Below the pieces are notes generated by a model that saw only the letters and a program-made list of their open reading frames with translations, searched no databases and was not told the origin of the DNA. Of a stretch of 64,000 nt of DNA, positions 63,394 to 64,000 are shown one piece after another. Each line of letters begins with the position of its first letter. The first letter of the stretch is position 1. The translations under genes were made by a program, and so were the position numbers. The stretch comes from Marinobacterium jannaschii DSM 6295 (GTDB lineage: Bacteria; Pseudomonadota; Gammaproteobacteria; Pseudomonadales; Balneatricaceae). The stretch covers positions 139,387-203,386 of the forward strand of contig NZ_JHVJ01000004.1 in assembly GCF_000620085.1 (NCBI RefSeq), in the 5' to 3' direction.

Positions 63394-64000
63394 GGAAGCC
63401 AGCTCCGAGGCCGATTGCTTTTTTCTTTCCCTCGGCCTCTGTGGGAACGCATATTTCTCGATGTAGAGTATCGAGGTCTTAATCTACCCCTCTGCCAAGA
63501 CTAATTCCTGTGGTTATTCATTTTCTTTACTCGCATAAAGAAAACGGCCAAAAGTGCGCCCCACGACTTGTGGGCTGCGCCATTCCCTGCGCTTGTCGCC
63601 TGCTGCGGGGCGAGCTGGAAACTCCTCGCTGCGCTCGTCAGACACCCAGCCCGCTAAGCCCGCCTCAGCCGCCAATGCTCGGCTGCGTCGAAGGGGATTG
63701 GGGCACTCCGTAGCCTGATATGGAGTGACAGTGCTGTTTGCAAGTTGGAGTAGGATCAACCAATGGTGACTAAAAGAGTTCGGGGGATGTCTTAGCCGAT
63801 AGAGTTATGCGAGGATATACGTCACTTTGATGCTTTTTCACAGAAGGACTCTGGAGCAATGCTTAAGGATTCAAGAAAAATCAAATACTTATCCCTTACC
63901 ATTAAATTCCTGCTCTGTAGATATACATCAAATTGACGCGTTTAAACACGTAAAATTGACATATATTTAACTGTTATAAGCCTTCCTCGCAATCTGATAC
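63394..64000. other. right-end noncoding stretch with a repeat-like GC-rich block
   Basis: No convincing gene. The block at about 63,530-63,720 is GC-rich amid A/T-rich DNA, and its six-frame products (for example the minus-strand GWVSDERSEEFPARPAAGDK type) look like spurious ORFs often annotated in dispersed gammaproteobacterial repeats, so it is probably a repeat or decayed element. From 63,760 to the end the DNA is A/T-rich and I see no feature. Confidence 0.4.

Noticed and set aside
63510-63759. Small coding genes on either strand near the right end
   Set aside because: Products resemble the spurious ORFs of dispersed repeats (Arg/Glu/Pro-rich), with no start context.

Overview
The window looks like chromosomal DNA of a marine-type gammaproteobacterium, probably Oceanospirillales-like. 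This is inferred from gene content (methionine salvage set, Lpp/OprI-type lipoprotein, AzlCD, YafV/YbdL, a lipopeptide siderophore-type NRPS locus) and moderately high GC; no rRNA, tRNA, replication or phage gene fixes the taxon.

Left part (1-8,330) is mostly core or accessory metabolism. It starts with a zinc-uptake-like operon (His-rich DUF2796 protein, ABC ATPase, FtsX-type permease, DUF3299 protein). A small alanine-zipper lipoprotein follows, convergent with an L,D-transpeptidase. Then come a Gate-domain membrane protein, a zinc-ribbon protein, a methionine aminotransferase plus omega-amidase pair and an NAD(P)-binding oxidoreductase.

8,330-11,080 is a cluster of small transcripts. It holds a structured noncoding transcript with a strong terminator, then four tandem paralogues of a 74-residue exported protein, each with its own terminator. 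All four promoters share one geometry: two TTTCAG half-sites 5 nt apart, then 10 nt, then a -10 box. A fifth copy of this promoter drives no protein but a ~220-nt structured RNA ending at a perfect terminator. One paralogue has lost its stop codon and reads through its own terminator.

11,081-24,570 carries a DUF1801 protein, a ribonuclease HI, a PBP-like/OmpA fusion, an acetyltransferase with an AraC regulator, panB, the methionine salvage genes mtnB-mtnC-mtnD and divergent mtnA/mtnK, a PhnA-like protein, a type I asparaginase, an RRM protein and a winged-helix/nuclease-like protein. A 127-bp tandem repeat follows.

24,935-59,771 is a nonribosomal lipopeptide locus, most likely an iron-regulated siderophore. 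On the minus strand are an MbtH protein and a diaminobutyrate aminotransferase. On the plus strand are a stand-alone Asp beta-hydroxylase (TauD/SyrP-like), a fatty acyl-AMP ligase with carrier, four NRPS proteins, a PvdE-type ABC exporter and a nitroreductase. Reading adenylation pocket residues by eye predicts acyl-D-Asp-Dab-Gly-Gly-Asp-Gly-Asp. Two beta-hydroxylases (one free, one fused) suggest that the three Asp residues become beta-hydroxy-Asp, enough for a hexadentate Fe(III) ligand with no hydroxamate or catechol genes in view. The divergent promoter has back-to-back promoters sharing a Fur-like box, with a palindromic operator just downstream of each predicted start.

The right end (59,890-64,000) has azlCD, a REP-like element, a possible transposase remnant, and a divergent SelO-type protein AMPylase flanked by 30-bp direct repeats, suggesting acquisition.
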